This document shows positions 49,916 through 61,962 of a stretch of 64,000 nucleotides of DNA, in pieces. The DNA is from Onchocerca volvulus (taxonomy: Eukaryota; Nematoda; Chromadorea; Rhabditida; Onchocercidae). A model generated the notes under the pieces. The model made no database searches and was not told the DNA's origin. It was given only the letters and a program-made list of their open reading frames with translations. Every line of letters starts with the position of its first letter. The stretch's first letter is position 1. A program made the translations under genes and the position numbers. The stretch covers positions 12,026,121 to 12,090,120 of the forward strand of contig HG738137.1 in the NCBI GenBank assembly GCA_000499405.2, given 5' to 3'.

Positions 49916-52079
49916 TCACGCCCATAATATGAATTTGTATAACCAGTATCCTCTCTCCATTTGAATTTGTAATTGTTGCAGCAACATTTCCGGTGCAAAT
50001 CTCTTCAAGCAAAAACCCTTTGATCGCAATCTGAAATTGTTTTGATTTGCGATGGCAAGAAAACTTTTGTTGGGGTGCAAAAAAAAAAAAAAAAGAAAAT
50101 GAAAATGAAAGTTAGGGAGATTCAACATGGTCCGAATTGCACGGATATTATGGCTTGCCATAAGCGATCGAAATCAACAGAATGGAGTTCAACCATATAA
50201 TCGATGAGTAAATTGGCCATATTTCGATGGGCAATTAGTTCAATAACTTAATTCATTACAATTATTTATTTGATTTTGTGATCATTTAAGAAATTATTAT
50301 TAGCTAAACAAACTGAAAGTTTTTATAGAAATATGAATTACTGAAAATAAAGAAGATGTATTTGTAAATGAAATTTGATCACAAAACCAAGAAGTAATGA
50401 GCAAAAGACAAGTATGAATAGAAAGGAAAAAGGGGAAAGTGATGTGGCTTTGGAAATATTCGGAAGTTAAAGAAGATTCTAGCAAAATTTAAATTAGTTG
50501 AGATTAAATTATTTATTTCTTAATTATCGAAAATCATTATTCAATTACAAATTAGTTTCTAGTGCTTTATAACCTATAATAACTGTTATTTTCTTTAATC
50601 ATTTTTATGCCTAATTTCGTTCATTTTTTTTTCCATAAATTACTTAGATGAAAGAAAAAATGTTTTGTGTTCTGAATCAAACCCTATAGCTGACCGAGTG
50701 ACCAAACTGGTAAAGGTGTCCGTAGCCGTTTCAGTGGTGTTGATTAGTCTTGCCGTCAGTTTCAGATTGTGAAATTTCTGTGGAATGCAAGAAATCCCAT
50801 CGATCAATTCACGGAATCGCAACAGATCTCGATAGGAAGTTGATTGCAGCAGCATTGAACTGGTGTTGGATATATTGGCATGTCTGAAATTTCAAAAAGG
50901 TTTAGAATTTTTATGGAATTTTTTTTTTTTCAATCAATCTATCCGAATATCACAGAATTGAGAAAATGGAAATGCAAATCAGACGTGATGCAGCAGATCG
51001 ATCGAACCATTATTGGATGCATTAAAATCGCACGAATGCCATCGTCCATAACTGGATGCAAATGTTGCGACATAGTTGAATGTTTCGTGATATTCGATGG
51101 TGGTTCATTGCCACGCTTGTAATTATCCGAAACATCTAAGCGGAAAAAATCGCAAATTAACTAAAAAAAAACAAAAAAAAAAAAATCCATTACTCAGAGT
51201 TCGATTGACATAATTGACCATCATTAGATGCACCAATTAATAATCCGAACTATCCAATCCTCAACAATGGTCAAAATATAGTCTTATTCGCGTTTTAATC
51301 TCCTACATCTGAACTATGTTCGATTTTTCACATTTCAATCAAATACACATGCCTACATGCTTCGATTTGTCGTATGTGATATATGATAACATATCATGTT
51401 ACAAAAATAGTGAAAGAATGGAACAAACTCGTACTTTTCACTGGTTTCTTTACCGGTGTATTCTTTTTCATCATTCGCGCCTGTGTTTTGGAACTGCCTA
51501 TGATTAAAATTTGAATTATTAGCATTTAAAAAATGAAAAATTTAAAAATTTCAAGTGTAAATTTTTTTTTCCGGAATTCTTAACTGCTCTTTTTCTTCTG
51601 GTTCTCTTTTTTCCTTCCCAAAATTTTTTCATCATCTGTTTTTTGTGAGAAAATTTATCATAAAATTTGTCATGGGTTATTCTAAATAACTTATAAGCAC
51701 TCAGCTATCATATAATCAGGCAAATAATATACTTATTTGAGATGATAGAATACTTGTGATATTAAAATATCAAATTTATTTTTGAATTTTTAAAATAGGC
51801 ATTTGCTCTTCTCCCCATAATTTGAAGTTAATATTCAATTTATCCGTGTGATATTAGTGATACAACATATTATCCGTGTAACATTAGTGACATAACGTGT
51901 TATCCGTGTGACATTAGTGACACAACGTGTTATCCGTGTGACTTAACGTGTTATCCGCGAATTTTAGGATATCAACAAAAAAAACAAAATAGATTGGATA
52001 AAGAGGTGTAATTTTTACCATCAGTGGCACGTTCCAAATCGTCATCATCATCATTCGGGAATTCTAGCATTCGTACCAT
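49916..52079 (-). CDS. Unrecognised small protein, five-exon model
   Basis: Minus-strand exons: 52019-52079, 51435-51497, 50985-51135, 50683-50883 and 49916-50030 (stop TGA). Phases agree throughout, giving 196 residues. The N-terminus has an acidic patch (FPNDDDDDLE), then a basic stretch (ARMMKKNTPVKKPVK), then a helical core (MLLQSTSYRDLLRFRELID and IPQKFHNLKLTARLIN), ending KRFAPEMLLQQLQIQ...LYKFILWA. There is no signal peptide and no clear membrane span. Exon 1 opens after TTTGCAG at 52096; the frame stays open upstream of ATG 52079, so an earlier exon is possible. The exon 2 donor (GTACGA) and exon 3 donor (GTCTGA) are weak. No family recognised; the core could belong to a small helical complex subunit. 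Confidence 0.6.
51840..51965 (+). repeat. 30-bp tandem repeat in an intron
   Basis: Units starting TTATCCGTGTGA at 51840, 51870, 51900 and a shortened one at 51930, with a last partial at 51951 (TTATCCGCG). Consensus TTATCCGTGTGACATTAGTG plus ACACAACGTG. Confidence 0.9.
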
Positions 52080-53686
52080 TACGTGTAAGACATCTCTGCA
52101 AATATATCTCAAATTATTTTCAGATAATAAACGATATCTTTTTAATTATTAGTTATTATATAATTAATTTTTTAACAGTTACATAATAAACTTTTTTCTT
52201 TTGTTCTTCTAAACAAATGCCAACATTCTCTTCTCTCTTACAGTGCGAATGAATATCAATCATAAAAATCGATTGATAGGTATAAGTAAAGTAAAATATC
52301 AGAAATTTGGAAATCATTAATCAGAATCCCATTATCATCATCTATTTACAGCACAATTATCTTATCCGTGCAATTGAAATTTAAACTGATGAATATACAT
52401 AACAAAAATTTCGAAGAAAAAACAAAAAACTATCGCTCTACTGTGTTTCTCAAATTTTTGAGCTAAAAAATTTTAGAAACGAAAAAGCTAAAAAAAAAAA
52501 ATTCAGGATATATCGACATCCTGAATTTTTTTTTTTTTTTAGCTATTTTGATTTGCTTATATCATGAAGAATGCAATAATAATTGCATTATACCGTTCTT
52601 TTCTGTACATTTTCCAGAAATTGATAATGATCTTAAAAATAAGGATAAAGAGGAGAAAGAATTGAAGATGAGGAATTTCTGGTTGGATATAGAATGTGTG
52701 AATCGTTTCAGGATTACTTTTCTCCATGAAAATGATAATCAAATCTAACAACTATTAATCTTCCCTATCATCAGAATTATTTTTCCGCCGACAGATAACG
52801 ATTTGGAATTATCAATAAAGAAGAAATTCCAAATAGACCAACCCATGAAACTATAAAAGAAACAAATAAACAGATAACAGGATGTATGGATGAATTTATC
52901 AGATAACTTGTGCATATTCAAATTTTTTTTGCTTCTGTTTTATCTCATTTACACCAATTGCGATGATGCGCATTTGTACGCAACCAAAATTTGCATATTT
53001 TCTTGCAAAATTCGCATATTGTCTTGCTTTGTATATTGTCCTGTAAAATTTGCATATTGTCAAGCTCAACAAGCTTCTAATAACAAGTGGTGCAGAATTC
53101 ACGATACGAGATTAACATCAGCTTACTTTCAGAGTAGATTTTTATCGTCCAATTATTTCAGTTTTTAATTTCAATTGTATCAATTGTTGTTGATTTTATA
53201 GCAAGATTGATTTTTCACATAGAAAGAGAACCGAAATGTCTATTTTCTACTCTATTTTCATAAATCACCAATTATAGTTTAATGTTTTTGACATAATTTT
53301 GAATTTAGATGAAACAATATCTTAACAAATTTCTAATCTACAATGCTAATTGGGCAAAAATAGCTAAATATCATTTTTATTCAAGAAATCATATGCGTGA
53401 AATGAAGTACTTCATAAATTCTATCATTACTTAAAAGTTTCAAAGTACGTCAGAATATATTTAATTATAATTGGCGGCAAAATTAATTACGAATCATTAA
53501 TAGATAATGAAATTAAAAAAAAAAAACAATCTAAAATGCTAATACAACTCGCCATTTCTACCAAGCTTATCTACGATGATTTTACGTCTTTTAGATTAAT
53601 ATTGGCATGCTAATTGGTTTAACTTAAGTTTTTTTTTTTTATTTTACTCATAAATAAAAAATTTAACTAATATACTTGAAAAAATA

Positions 53687-53980
53687 ATGGATTATTTACT
53701 TTATTTATTTATTTCAACCTATTTTTTATCCACTTCTTTATTTGTTCATTTAATTATTCATTTACTTATTTTGTTCATTTATATGTCACTTATATTCATT
53801 TTTATTTATTTGTATGCAATCATACTTTTTTTTTGTTCATTTTACTTACTTTTCTTTTATATTTCTATTTATTTTTGTTTAATTATTTATTTGTTATCAA
53901 ATATTATCAATTCATTTATTTATTTTATGGTATTATTTATTTATTTATTTTATTTATTTTCCTATATTGGAATTTAATTG
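53687..53980 (+). repeat. (TTTA)-rich low-complexity tract
   Basis: TTTATTTATTT units broken by CATTT/CTTTT. The hydrophobic Phe/Ile/Leu/Tyr frame of 96 codons is a by-product. Confidence 0.75.
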
Positions 53981-54355
53981 CTTTTCATATATTCCATTTT
54001 TATTTATTTTGTTTTGCACTTACAATCGTCTACTAAATTCTGATAAATAAGTTTTTTGGAAAGATAAAATCAGAATTGCTCTTTATTGCCTGAAAGATGA
54101 AAAGAGCGCTGCAATACATAGCAGAGGTTATAAAACGAAATTCAGAATACAGTAGTCCATCATTTATGTAGGTTTAATTCGTTGGTCGTCGGGAATGGTT
54201 TCGGTTTTTGGGGTTTCCGGTTTTCCGGATTGGGAAGTGTGTTGTTATCGCCCATTTTTGTAAATAATTTCATCATAATTCTACTTGTCTATAGATTTAT
54301 TCACTTCACTTATCTTAATTGCTTTAATTAAGGTTTAAATTATTCATACTTGCTT

Positions 54356-54408
54356 ATATCGCTTTGACTAAAATTTGAATTTTTATCAAATTTTAGTCAA
54401 AGCGATAT
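54356..54408. repeat. Perfect 23-bp hairpin
   Basis: ATATCGCTTTGACTAAAATT plus TGA at 54356-54378, loop ATTTTTA, then the exact reverse complement at 54386-54408. No mismatch in the stem. It lies about 175 bp upstream of the rpl-24 leader acceptor. Confidence 0.95.
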
Positions 54409-54596
54409 TTTCTTGTTTTAATTATTATCACCAATTATTGTCATTTTAATGTAATTTACCAAAATTTTGTACATTTTGCACATCATCATACTTTACATGC
54501 GTTTTATTTCTGCACGTAAATTTCATTTCCGAAAATCATCGATGTCTGAGGTGTCTTGACTTTTGTTAATTCCTAATTTCCAGGAGAAGTTGGAAA

Positions 54597-56637
54597 ATGA
54601 AGCTGGAAACTTGTGTATATTCGGGATATAAGATTTATCCGGGACATGGAAAGCGGATGGTTCGTGCTGATGGAAAGGTTAGTAATGTATTTAGATCCAG
54701 GAATTGATTTTAGAAATTTCTTTCTAATAATTATCATTAGGAGATTTCTTTTGTTCTTTCGTAAATCCTTGCCAGTTACTAAATGTTGACGTTCTCCCGA
54801 TTTTTCATTTTTTCCATTTACCGTACATACCCATTTTTTGTTTTAAAGTTTGCACATACTGTCATACTATGAATATACAATTTTTAAATTTTATGCAGGA
54901 AATTGTGCCGGGGATCTTAATCATTTTAATGAATAAGGGGATATAAATTATGCTTGAAATTAGATATTATGAAGTGAAATATATACTTTGTCACACTGAT
55001 TTTTATGGATCTCAGCGTTACGTATCATTTTTTATCGGAAGAAATATATTAAATGGAAACATAAAAATCTTATGAAAATGAGAGATGTAATATGTAAGGA
55101 GGGATCGTAACATCATGATTTGATGTAGATTAAGGAAGCAACACTGCAATATTCATAACACAGAAGTCTTGAAATTTGGCAGAAACAATAGGCAAAGGAA
55201 AAATAATAAGCAGAGAGTAACAGTAAGCAAATGCTATCTTGAATGATTTTCGTAGTAATGTCTTCACAGTTTTTGACGGGTTTTTTTTTAGTTAATTCAA
55301 ATACTTGTTACTAACCATATTGGAGGTATTTTAGTCTTTGCTCGATGCATCGTTTCTTCAACTGCATTATTGTTCATGAACCGTTATGCGATGTCATATC
55401 TTTCATTGATTCTTTTATTAAATATTATTTCCAAAGCATCAAAATACTTTAACTTTTTCTGATACAGGTGCAAATATTTCTCAGTAAAAAGTGTCAGCGA
55501 TCATACAGATTGAAACGAAATCCTCGTGATGTACCGTGGACAGTGTTATATCGTCGCAAGCACAAAAAGGTTCGTTTCTTGTTGATTGAAATAGTAAGAA
55601 ATTACGAATTAAATATGCACGAGTTTCTAACTTCTTTCTTCAACTTCTCCTGAAAATTCGAAATAAAGGAATGAATTGGAATAGCAAGAAATTAATAATA
55701 TAAGAAAGTGTAGAATTAACTGAATGATGATTGTAAAAATTGATGGATAAGTGACTGTAAAATTAAACTGATGCTGTCTGATTCTTCGACTTCAAATTTT
55801 GTTTTTACATTTGGATACCAAAAATCGCTCAAAGATTTCTATAATTGTTACTGATATGTTAAAATCTTGAAAATATAAGATTCATCATACCAAGTTTGTA
55901 ATAAACTTCTGTTTATTCCAATTTTAGCTTATAAACTTTTTATATGTCAGACTTCTTCACGGAAAAGTTTGACATATAAGAAGCTTGGCTATATGATCAC
56001 TTTCTCCTTCATGCTCTTTCATCAACAAATGTTAATTCAAATTGGAATAATTCACTAGCATAATTGAAAATGTGTTAAGATTTCGTTGAATTTTATGAAG
56101 AGTATTACTTGAAGGGTGTTCATGGTGAAGAAAATACACAAAAGAAGCGGACGCGACGCGTTATACAAATTGCATCTCGAGCAGTTGGTAATGTTTCACT
56201 GGAAGCTATACTTGCAAAACGGAATCAGAAACCGGAATTCCGACGTGCGCAGCGTGAGCAGGCTATAAAAGCTGCGAAGGATGCTGCACGGGCAGCAAAG
56301 AGCGAGAAGAAAGCAGCAAATAAAGCATTAAAAGTAGGTTTGCAAGTATTTGCATGTTTTTGATCATTCATGATGATAATATCATTTCATCGTTGTTTAA
56401 ATTGTATGTTCCAAAACATAAATCTAGCTCATATTTCTTTTTAAATCATTCATGTAAAAATTTTTACTCGATTAATAATGTTTTTATGATTGAGATCAAC
56501 TATAATATTTTTGTTTCGAAATAAAGATCTCTTATGCACCGAACATTGAATTTTAGGAGAAGAAAGCTGCTCCACCGAAGATGAAAATAGCAAAACCAAC
56601 GAAAGTCCAGCAACCACGAGTTGGCGGGAAACGCTGA
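54597..56637 (+). CDS. rpl-24: 60S ribosomal protein L24 (eL24)
   Basis: Four exons: 54597-54677, 55468-55569, 56115-56333 and 56557-56637; all junctions phase 0, giving 160 residues. The zinc-finger-like eL24 N-terminus reads [18 protein letters not shown] (first cysteine kept; the metal site is partly degenerate, as in many animals), followed by [20 protein letters not shown]. The basic C-terminal helix has [20 protein letters not shown] and an alanine/lysine tail ending PRVGGKR. Length matches animal L24 (about 157-160). An ATTTCCAG acceptor at 54583, 13 nt before ATG, is a likely SL site. Exon 3 uses an unusual CTTGAAG acceptor, supported by conservation of KKG-HG across the joint. Intron 2 has an imperfect hairpin at about 55935-55985. 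Confidence 0.96.
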
Positions 56638-57200
56638 TTTTGTATTCTGATTATTTTTTTGTTGTTTAATTGCATAAAATTTAATTTTTTATATGTTGTT
56701 TAAAACATTCTTTCAAAAATATGAATCGCTGTTTAATTAGTTTAAAGAACTTGTGGTGTAATTTCAGAGAGTTGATAAGATTTTACGAATTTATAGAAAT
56801 CAAATTTAATAATATGAAATGGAGTTTAAAAACTAAAGTGGGGTTAAATGACTTGGAATGATGTCTTTTCAAATTTCAAGAAATTTTCATGATGAATTTA
56901 AACTCACGTTAAGTGTACTTTCGTTTTTGCTAGATTTTTTCTGATTTTTGAAATGAAATCGCATCAGTTTTATTTTTTCGCTCTTTACATATTCACTGAT
57001 TTCCAATTTCTGGTGACAGTTCTGATTAAATTTTAATTTCCAGCATCCGAACATTACGCAACTGGTAGTTACATTGCTTCTTTCAATATTCTTAGCAGCT
57101 TAGAAATAAATTTAAATTTGTTAGTATGCATATTTTCTCTTAATTGTCTTCAAAAGAATTTGAAACAAAATTCAGATTTACATAATTCCATTCTCAGTGA

Positions 57201-57210
57201 GCTATAAAAG
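57201..57210 (+). promoter_or_regulatory. TATA-box-like element
   Basis: GCTATAAAAG lies about 55 bp before the ATG of the MSP-domain gene. Good TATA matches are uncommon in this window near starts. Function is inferred from position only. Confidence 0.4.
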
Positions 57211-57263
57211 GACGTCATTTGTTCAATTCGCATCATTCTTATGCTGATTATCTTACTGCCTCG

Positions 57264-58652
57264 ATGTCAGATAAGCTGCCGAATGATGTTTCAAAGCCAA
57301 AAATCATCGAAATGCCAGTTGTAGTGGAACCATCCTTCCCCATGTTCACAGCACGTCCGCTAAAAGAAAATTTAAACAAACAAGTGGCAAATTTAATTTT
57401 CGTCAACACATCATCTCATAAACTTATCTTTAAAATTGTCCCGAATAGCACGGATATTCATTATTCGATTCATCCTGAAATTGATTATTTAGCACCAAAT
57501 GGTTGCCGTCTTATTGGTATTTCAATAAGTGAGACACCACAAGCAAAGAGGGTCTTTTTTTGTTTCGTTTTTCTAAAGCATTTTTATACACAATTAATTT
57601 GTTTGATTAATTTTTTTTTTTTCAATTTCTTTTCCCGAGAGAAATCAAGTAATATTGCTATCCTTAAGAATAAATACTTCAATAATGTTTGATTTAATCA
57701 ATAAAAAATCATATTGCAATTAATGTAATAAAATTTGTCTATTAATTAAAAAAGACAAAGTTTGATTTGAAATTTTATTTAAAATTTTCATCCATTCAGG
57801 AACATGATTTCACGTACAAAATATTAGCATTAAATCCTGCTGAGTGTTTTGGAATATCAGCTGTCCAATACTGGGAGCAAAATCAATTGGAAAATAGCAG
57901 TTAGATTGCCCGAAAAATATTTTATTATTATTAATTTAATACATTTAAATTTTTTATGAGAAAACGAAAAATTATTAGAAAATATGTTTCAAATTCCGAT
58001 TTAGATAAAATGTTTCGGATTTTTCTTATTATTCAAATTTCCAAATTTCGTTTTTTGTCTTTCTTTTGAAATTTTTTTGCAACAAAATTTAAATTTATAG
58101 ATCAACAGTTTCAAGAAGCACAATTTGTATGTTTGGAACCAGAAGCTGAATCACAACTTGATTCTTCGCATCGGATTATATCACGTAGTTTACATGAACG
58201 AGATAATAAGTCAAAAGCAATATTATCTATTGAATATCCGAAACGAATTCAACGACATACAGCTCTTCTTGATCGTTCTACAGTTTCAGATAATTCATAT
58301 CCAAATTCACCGATATATTATAGGTTAGTAATATTACACAAATAATGATGAAAGATAGCAATATTGATTAACTTATCAATATTGCTATTTTTAATCATTA
58401 TTAATTTTTTTTTTCTTCAACTATTGTAATATTTTCATAAATTAATTATCAAAGTAAAATGATTGATAGAATTTCAGAAAGCAATTATTGTCAAAAGATA
58501 TTCTTTCCGAAATGAATCATTGTCATTGTATAAATCTTAATCATTACTTTTGGCAAGAAGCTGCTACAATGCGTAGCTTCTTTTATGGATATATATTTGC
58601 ATTTATTTGTTTTGCTTTATTAATTATTCGGAAAAACAAAGTAACTGGATAA
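57264..58652 (+). CDS. MSP-domain, tail-anchored membrane protein (VAP-like)
   Basis: Four exons: 57264-57551, 57800-57899, 58101-58323 and 58478-58652; phases agree, giving 261 residues. Start at ATG 57264 (MSDKLPNDVSKP); the frame is open upstream only with a TTG. Residues about 25-130 resemble an MSP immunoglobulin-like fold: KENLNKQVANLIFVNTSSHK, LIFKIVPNS, YSIHPEIDYLAPNG and later FTYKILALNPAECFG. A polar linker follows. One C-terminal membrane helix (about 238-254, FFYGYIFAFICFALLII) precedes a short basic tail (RKNKVTG). MSP plus a C-terminal anchor is the VAP plan of ER contact-site proteins, but the motif is diverged and no central coiled coil is obvious. Intron 3 has a hairpin at about 58353-58392. 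AATAAA near 58848. Confidence 0.8.
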
Positions 58653-59797
58653 AATTAGCGGATTAATTAGTGAAAGAAGAATTGCGATTAAATTGATGTG
58701 ACGAAATGTTTTTAGATAAAGCTATAACCATGATGATGTATATATTTTGGAATACTTTCTGACTTGATCAATAATATAATATTTCACTGTGAAAAAATTA
58801 AATTGTCTGAAAAGAAGAATTGAAATTGCAAATTGATTGTCATTATGAATAAAAAAATTTCTCGATCTTTTTTCATACATAATAAATTTCAGTACAAAAA
58901 ACAAAAGCAAATTAATGAAATTAATTGATTTCAATAACAATGTAAAGTGTTAATTCTCAATATTCTCTTAGCTTCTCTGTTTCTTTTCAGATGCGAAAAA
59001 TGAAACTGTTAAATTAGATATTTTTGCAGAATTTTTATAGCCAGACATTTGCTATTTCATTATTTTTTTGGAAAATTTTTTAAAATTCACCACTAAAATC
59101 ATCTTTTTGTTTGAATTTTGAAGATTTACTATTTTAATTTCTGTTATTCTCATCTAATATATTATAGTAACTTTGAGCATTTTCTATTTCGAATATTTCA
59201 TAATTTCTACTCTAATTAAAATAATCGTATATAGGCACTATCGTCAGCCATGAAATACATCATTATTGCAATATTTTGATGCTGATCTTGATCCAATAGA
59301 TTATTTCTTATATATTCGTTGTAATCGTGTCAAATTTAATAATGAATAAAGAAATTGAAATTTTCAGTTAATTTAATTCACAAATTCTGGTATTTCCTCA
59401 ATTGAAATTTAATTCCGTAAATCATTTCATTTTTCAAAAACTGATAATTGTAAAATGGAATGAATTGAAATTGATGAAAAATGTTTTTGAAACACAATTT
59501 AATGCAAATGATTTATGCTTACGCTGAAGCCTATTCTAAAAACACATAAAGATATATTATAATAAATATCATAGATGAAGAGATATGAAAGATTGTATTT
59601 CTTTTAATGCCATTTAATCAAATTAAATAAAAAAAAAAAGCCATTAATAACGAAAGAATCGCATTAATTTTTCAAAAGATCTAATTCTCCTAACATTTTT
59701 CAATTTTAGCTTAATCTTAGATATTGATCCATAATATTATTGTTGATAGAAGTGAATCAGGAATTTATACATTTAGCCGAATATCTTTAAGTTCCTC

Positions 59798-59847
59798 TTT
59801 ATCTTCCTTAATATAGTAAAGATAAACAGAAAGATAAGGAAGATAAA
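59798..59847. repeat. Inverted repeat, 13-bp arms
   Basis: TTTATCTTCCTTA (59798-59810) and TAAGGAAGATAAA (59835-59847), perfect arms, 24-nt loop. Confidence 0.8.
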
Positions 59848-59931
59848 CATACTACCAATCATTTCCAATCCAAAAAATCATCTTTCATTAAAAAAGCAAA
59901 AAAAAAAAGAAAAAATGAATAATTACGAAAT

Positions 59932-60167
59932 ATGACCAAAAATATTGCAAAACTTGCAGTGAATCAAGCAGAAAATTTAATTCACACGGCGAACAAAATT
60001 TCATTAAATATTTGTCCAAATGATAAAATACAATTAACAGTTGTTGGAAAAGTTGTTTTTAAGTTGATGTAACAGAAACGAATCCTTCAGTAAAAAGATT
60101 TTTATTGATAAATGGAGAAGTGTACCTTCCTATAATACAAACAATTATTGAAGAATATCCAAGATAA
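59932..60167 (+). pseudogene. Frameshifted open frame, unknown family
   Basis: ATG 59932 opens MTKNIAKLAVNQAENLIHTA through SLNICPNDKIQLTVVGK and stops at 60070. One frame over, the text continues VTETNPSVKRFLLINGE to TAA 60165. Together they look like one protein broken by a frameshift. A weak resemblance to MSP/VAP-domain text (NPS-KRF) and the adjacent MSP gene suggest a dead partial copy, but this is a guess. Confidence 0.3.
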
Positions 60168-60399
60168 TTGATCACAGGATTATTCTTCCTTAGCTGCTAA
60201 TAGAGAAGAATATTCGTCCTCCATCGTCGATTTGTTGATTTGTTGTAGAAACGGTCGTTGTATCGTGCTGGGTCGCTGTAGAAACTGATGTAGAAAACTG
60301 TTCTAAAGAACTCGCAGCAAAAGACTTGTTGGAAAACCGATCCTGCTCCAAAATCCAAACCCTATAAATCCTTTCGGAGCTCTTCCTCTTCTTATTTTA

Positions 60400-60620
60400 C
60401 CGACGTGTCGTTTTAGGATTGGTCGACCTCGCTTTTTTATCTTTTAATCGGAGCGTTTCGGAGGTAAACACATATTATTTCGGCGGAAAGATGTTTATCC
60501 TTCATTAATAAACATGCTTCTTCTTTTAATGGCAAATTTCCTTATTGTTTTGGCGGGAAACATGTTTCGCCTTTTGTTTGTTGGTTTGGTGATAAACATG
60601 TTTGCTGACTTGTTGATCCA
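60400..60620 (+). mobile_element. Dispersed TTTGGCGGG-type repeat, third locus
   Basis: GGATTGGTCGACCTCGC, TTTTAATCGGAGCGTTTCGG and TTTTGGCGGGAAACATGTTT align with GATTGGTTGACCTTTA, TGTTAATCGAAGTGTTTTGG and TTTTGGCGGGAAAAGTGTTT at 9405-9465 and with the inverted copy at 15.5 kb. Confidence 0.5.
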
Positions 60621-61109
60621 TTTGAAATTGTTTTCGCGCTTGAATTTAAACGTTCCTTGTTTGCATTAATTATATTTTTCGATTTTTCCGATAATAACTG
60701 GAAGATAATTTTTATCAGAATCAAGAACTTTAGAATCTTGATTTATTTTGTCGTATTTCAAGTGATATAGAACAGATTGTTGCCTTTCTTTTCTTGTACT
60801 GAAATAATATTTTTTCTAAAAAATGTGAAATAAATAATAGTTTGTCCATAAAAATTTCGAAATATCGAGTATGTCAAATAGACAGCGGATAAATTAAGGC
60901 AATAAATAAACTAATTAATAGAATGATCAGTTGAAAAAAATTCAAAATAAATTGTTATAAAGAGTTTTTTTTTTTTTTTTTTACTTTCCCTCGCAGTGCT
61001 TCTTAGTAAAAATTAGTTTACTATGCATTTTCTAAAGATAAATTGTTGCTTTAAGTTAAATAAATGCAACAAATTAGCATTGTAAACTAGGGAAATCATA
61101 ATCAAAAAT

Positions 61110-61598
61110 TTATCTTATGTTCAATAATTATGAAAAAAGAACAGGGACATAAAAATTTCCTAAAGTCGCGATTTCGTCCTGAGGACATGGTAACAGGGAT
61201 CGATCTTTTTTTATCCTTAAACATAATAGAAAATTTTTTCTGAAACAAGACTGGTGGTTCATCTTGATTAAGTATTATTTCGATAAATTAAGGAGAATTC
61301 AATCAAAATATCGTCTACCATTAATAAACCATTTTCGTACAAATGTTTGACAAGACTTGGAAACATATCCGATGCAGATGTTGCAACAGATATGCATCTT
61401 TGTTTTTGTCTACCATGAGGAGTCAAGCTTATTGTGAGATGTAGGATCTAATCTGCAAAGTATGGATAAACAAATTAGCCTTAAAAACTTTTTCCAAACG
61501 AATTCTCCCCTTACGATATTCACATCATCTATATTACTTCCGATTACAAAACAGTCGGAAAAATAATTATTAAGACTAATACCACCGCTTCCACCAAG
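61110..61598 (-). pseudogene. Decayed coding remnant on the minus strand
   Basis: Reading the minus strand from 61598: LGGSGGISLNNYFSDCF, VIGSNIDDVNI, then (after a frame change or 67-bp GTAAGG...TTAG gap) LTPHGRQKQRCISVATSASD, MFPSLVKHLYENGLLMVDD, ending with TAA at 61268. One frame over it continues LNQDEPPVLFQKKFSIMF and KDKKRSIPVTMSSGRNRDF to about 61110. Nearly 500 bp of protein-like text in shifting frames is unlike the flanks. No family recognised: an old worm gene, transposon protein or bacterial insert are all possible. Confidence 0.4.
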
Positions 61599-61962
61599 CT
61601 ACACTACTCAGTCGGAAGTACAACGAATTAATGCGGTCTGCAAATGAATTAGCTAGCAATTATTTGTGACATTTAAATTTTGTGATGACAGTTAAATTTT
61701 AGACTATCATTTCATATTATGCAAATTTAATTATCATTAATTTATGCTGCAGCAATTATTATATTCAATTTATCGTGTCTCATTTCGAACGCTCAAACCA
61801 AATACTGCGCTTATTCTATAACAAATTTCCATATAATGAGTACTTACAAAAAATATTCGAACACATAGGGAGATGAAAATTTACATATTAAATTAATGAA
61901 AACATAATATAAAATTGCCAAAGGATATCAAGGCAATCACTATTCCATTTGTTATACTCTGA

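Larger units (their letters stand above)
52096..54583. other. Divergent intergenic region upstream of the unknown gene and rpl-24
   Basis: AT-rich. Includes a GCATATTGTC-type short repeat at about 52990-53060, a TTTA/TTTG-rich tract at 53690-53980, and the perfect hairpin at 54356-54408. No coding exon identified. Confidence 0.5.

Noticed and set aside
53687..54036. Two overlapping hydrophobic frames resembling membrane proteins
   Set aside because: Arise from TTTA repeats; no splice partner.
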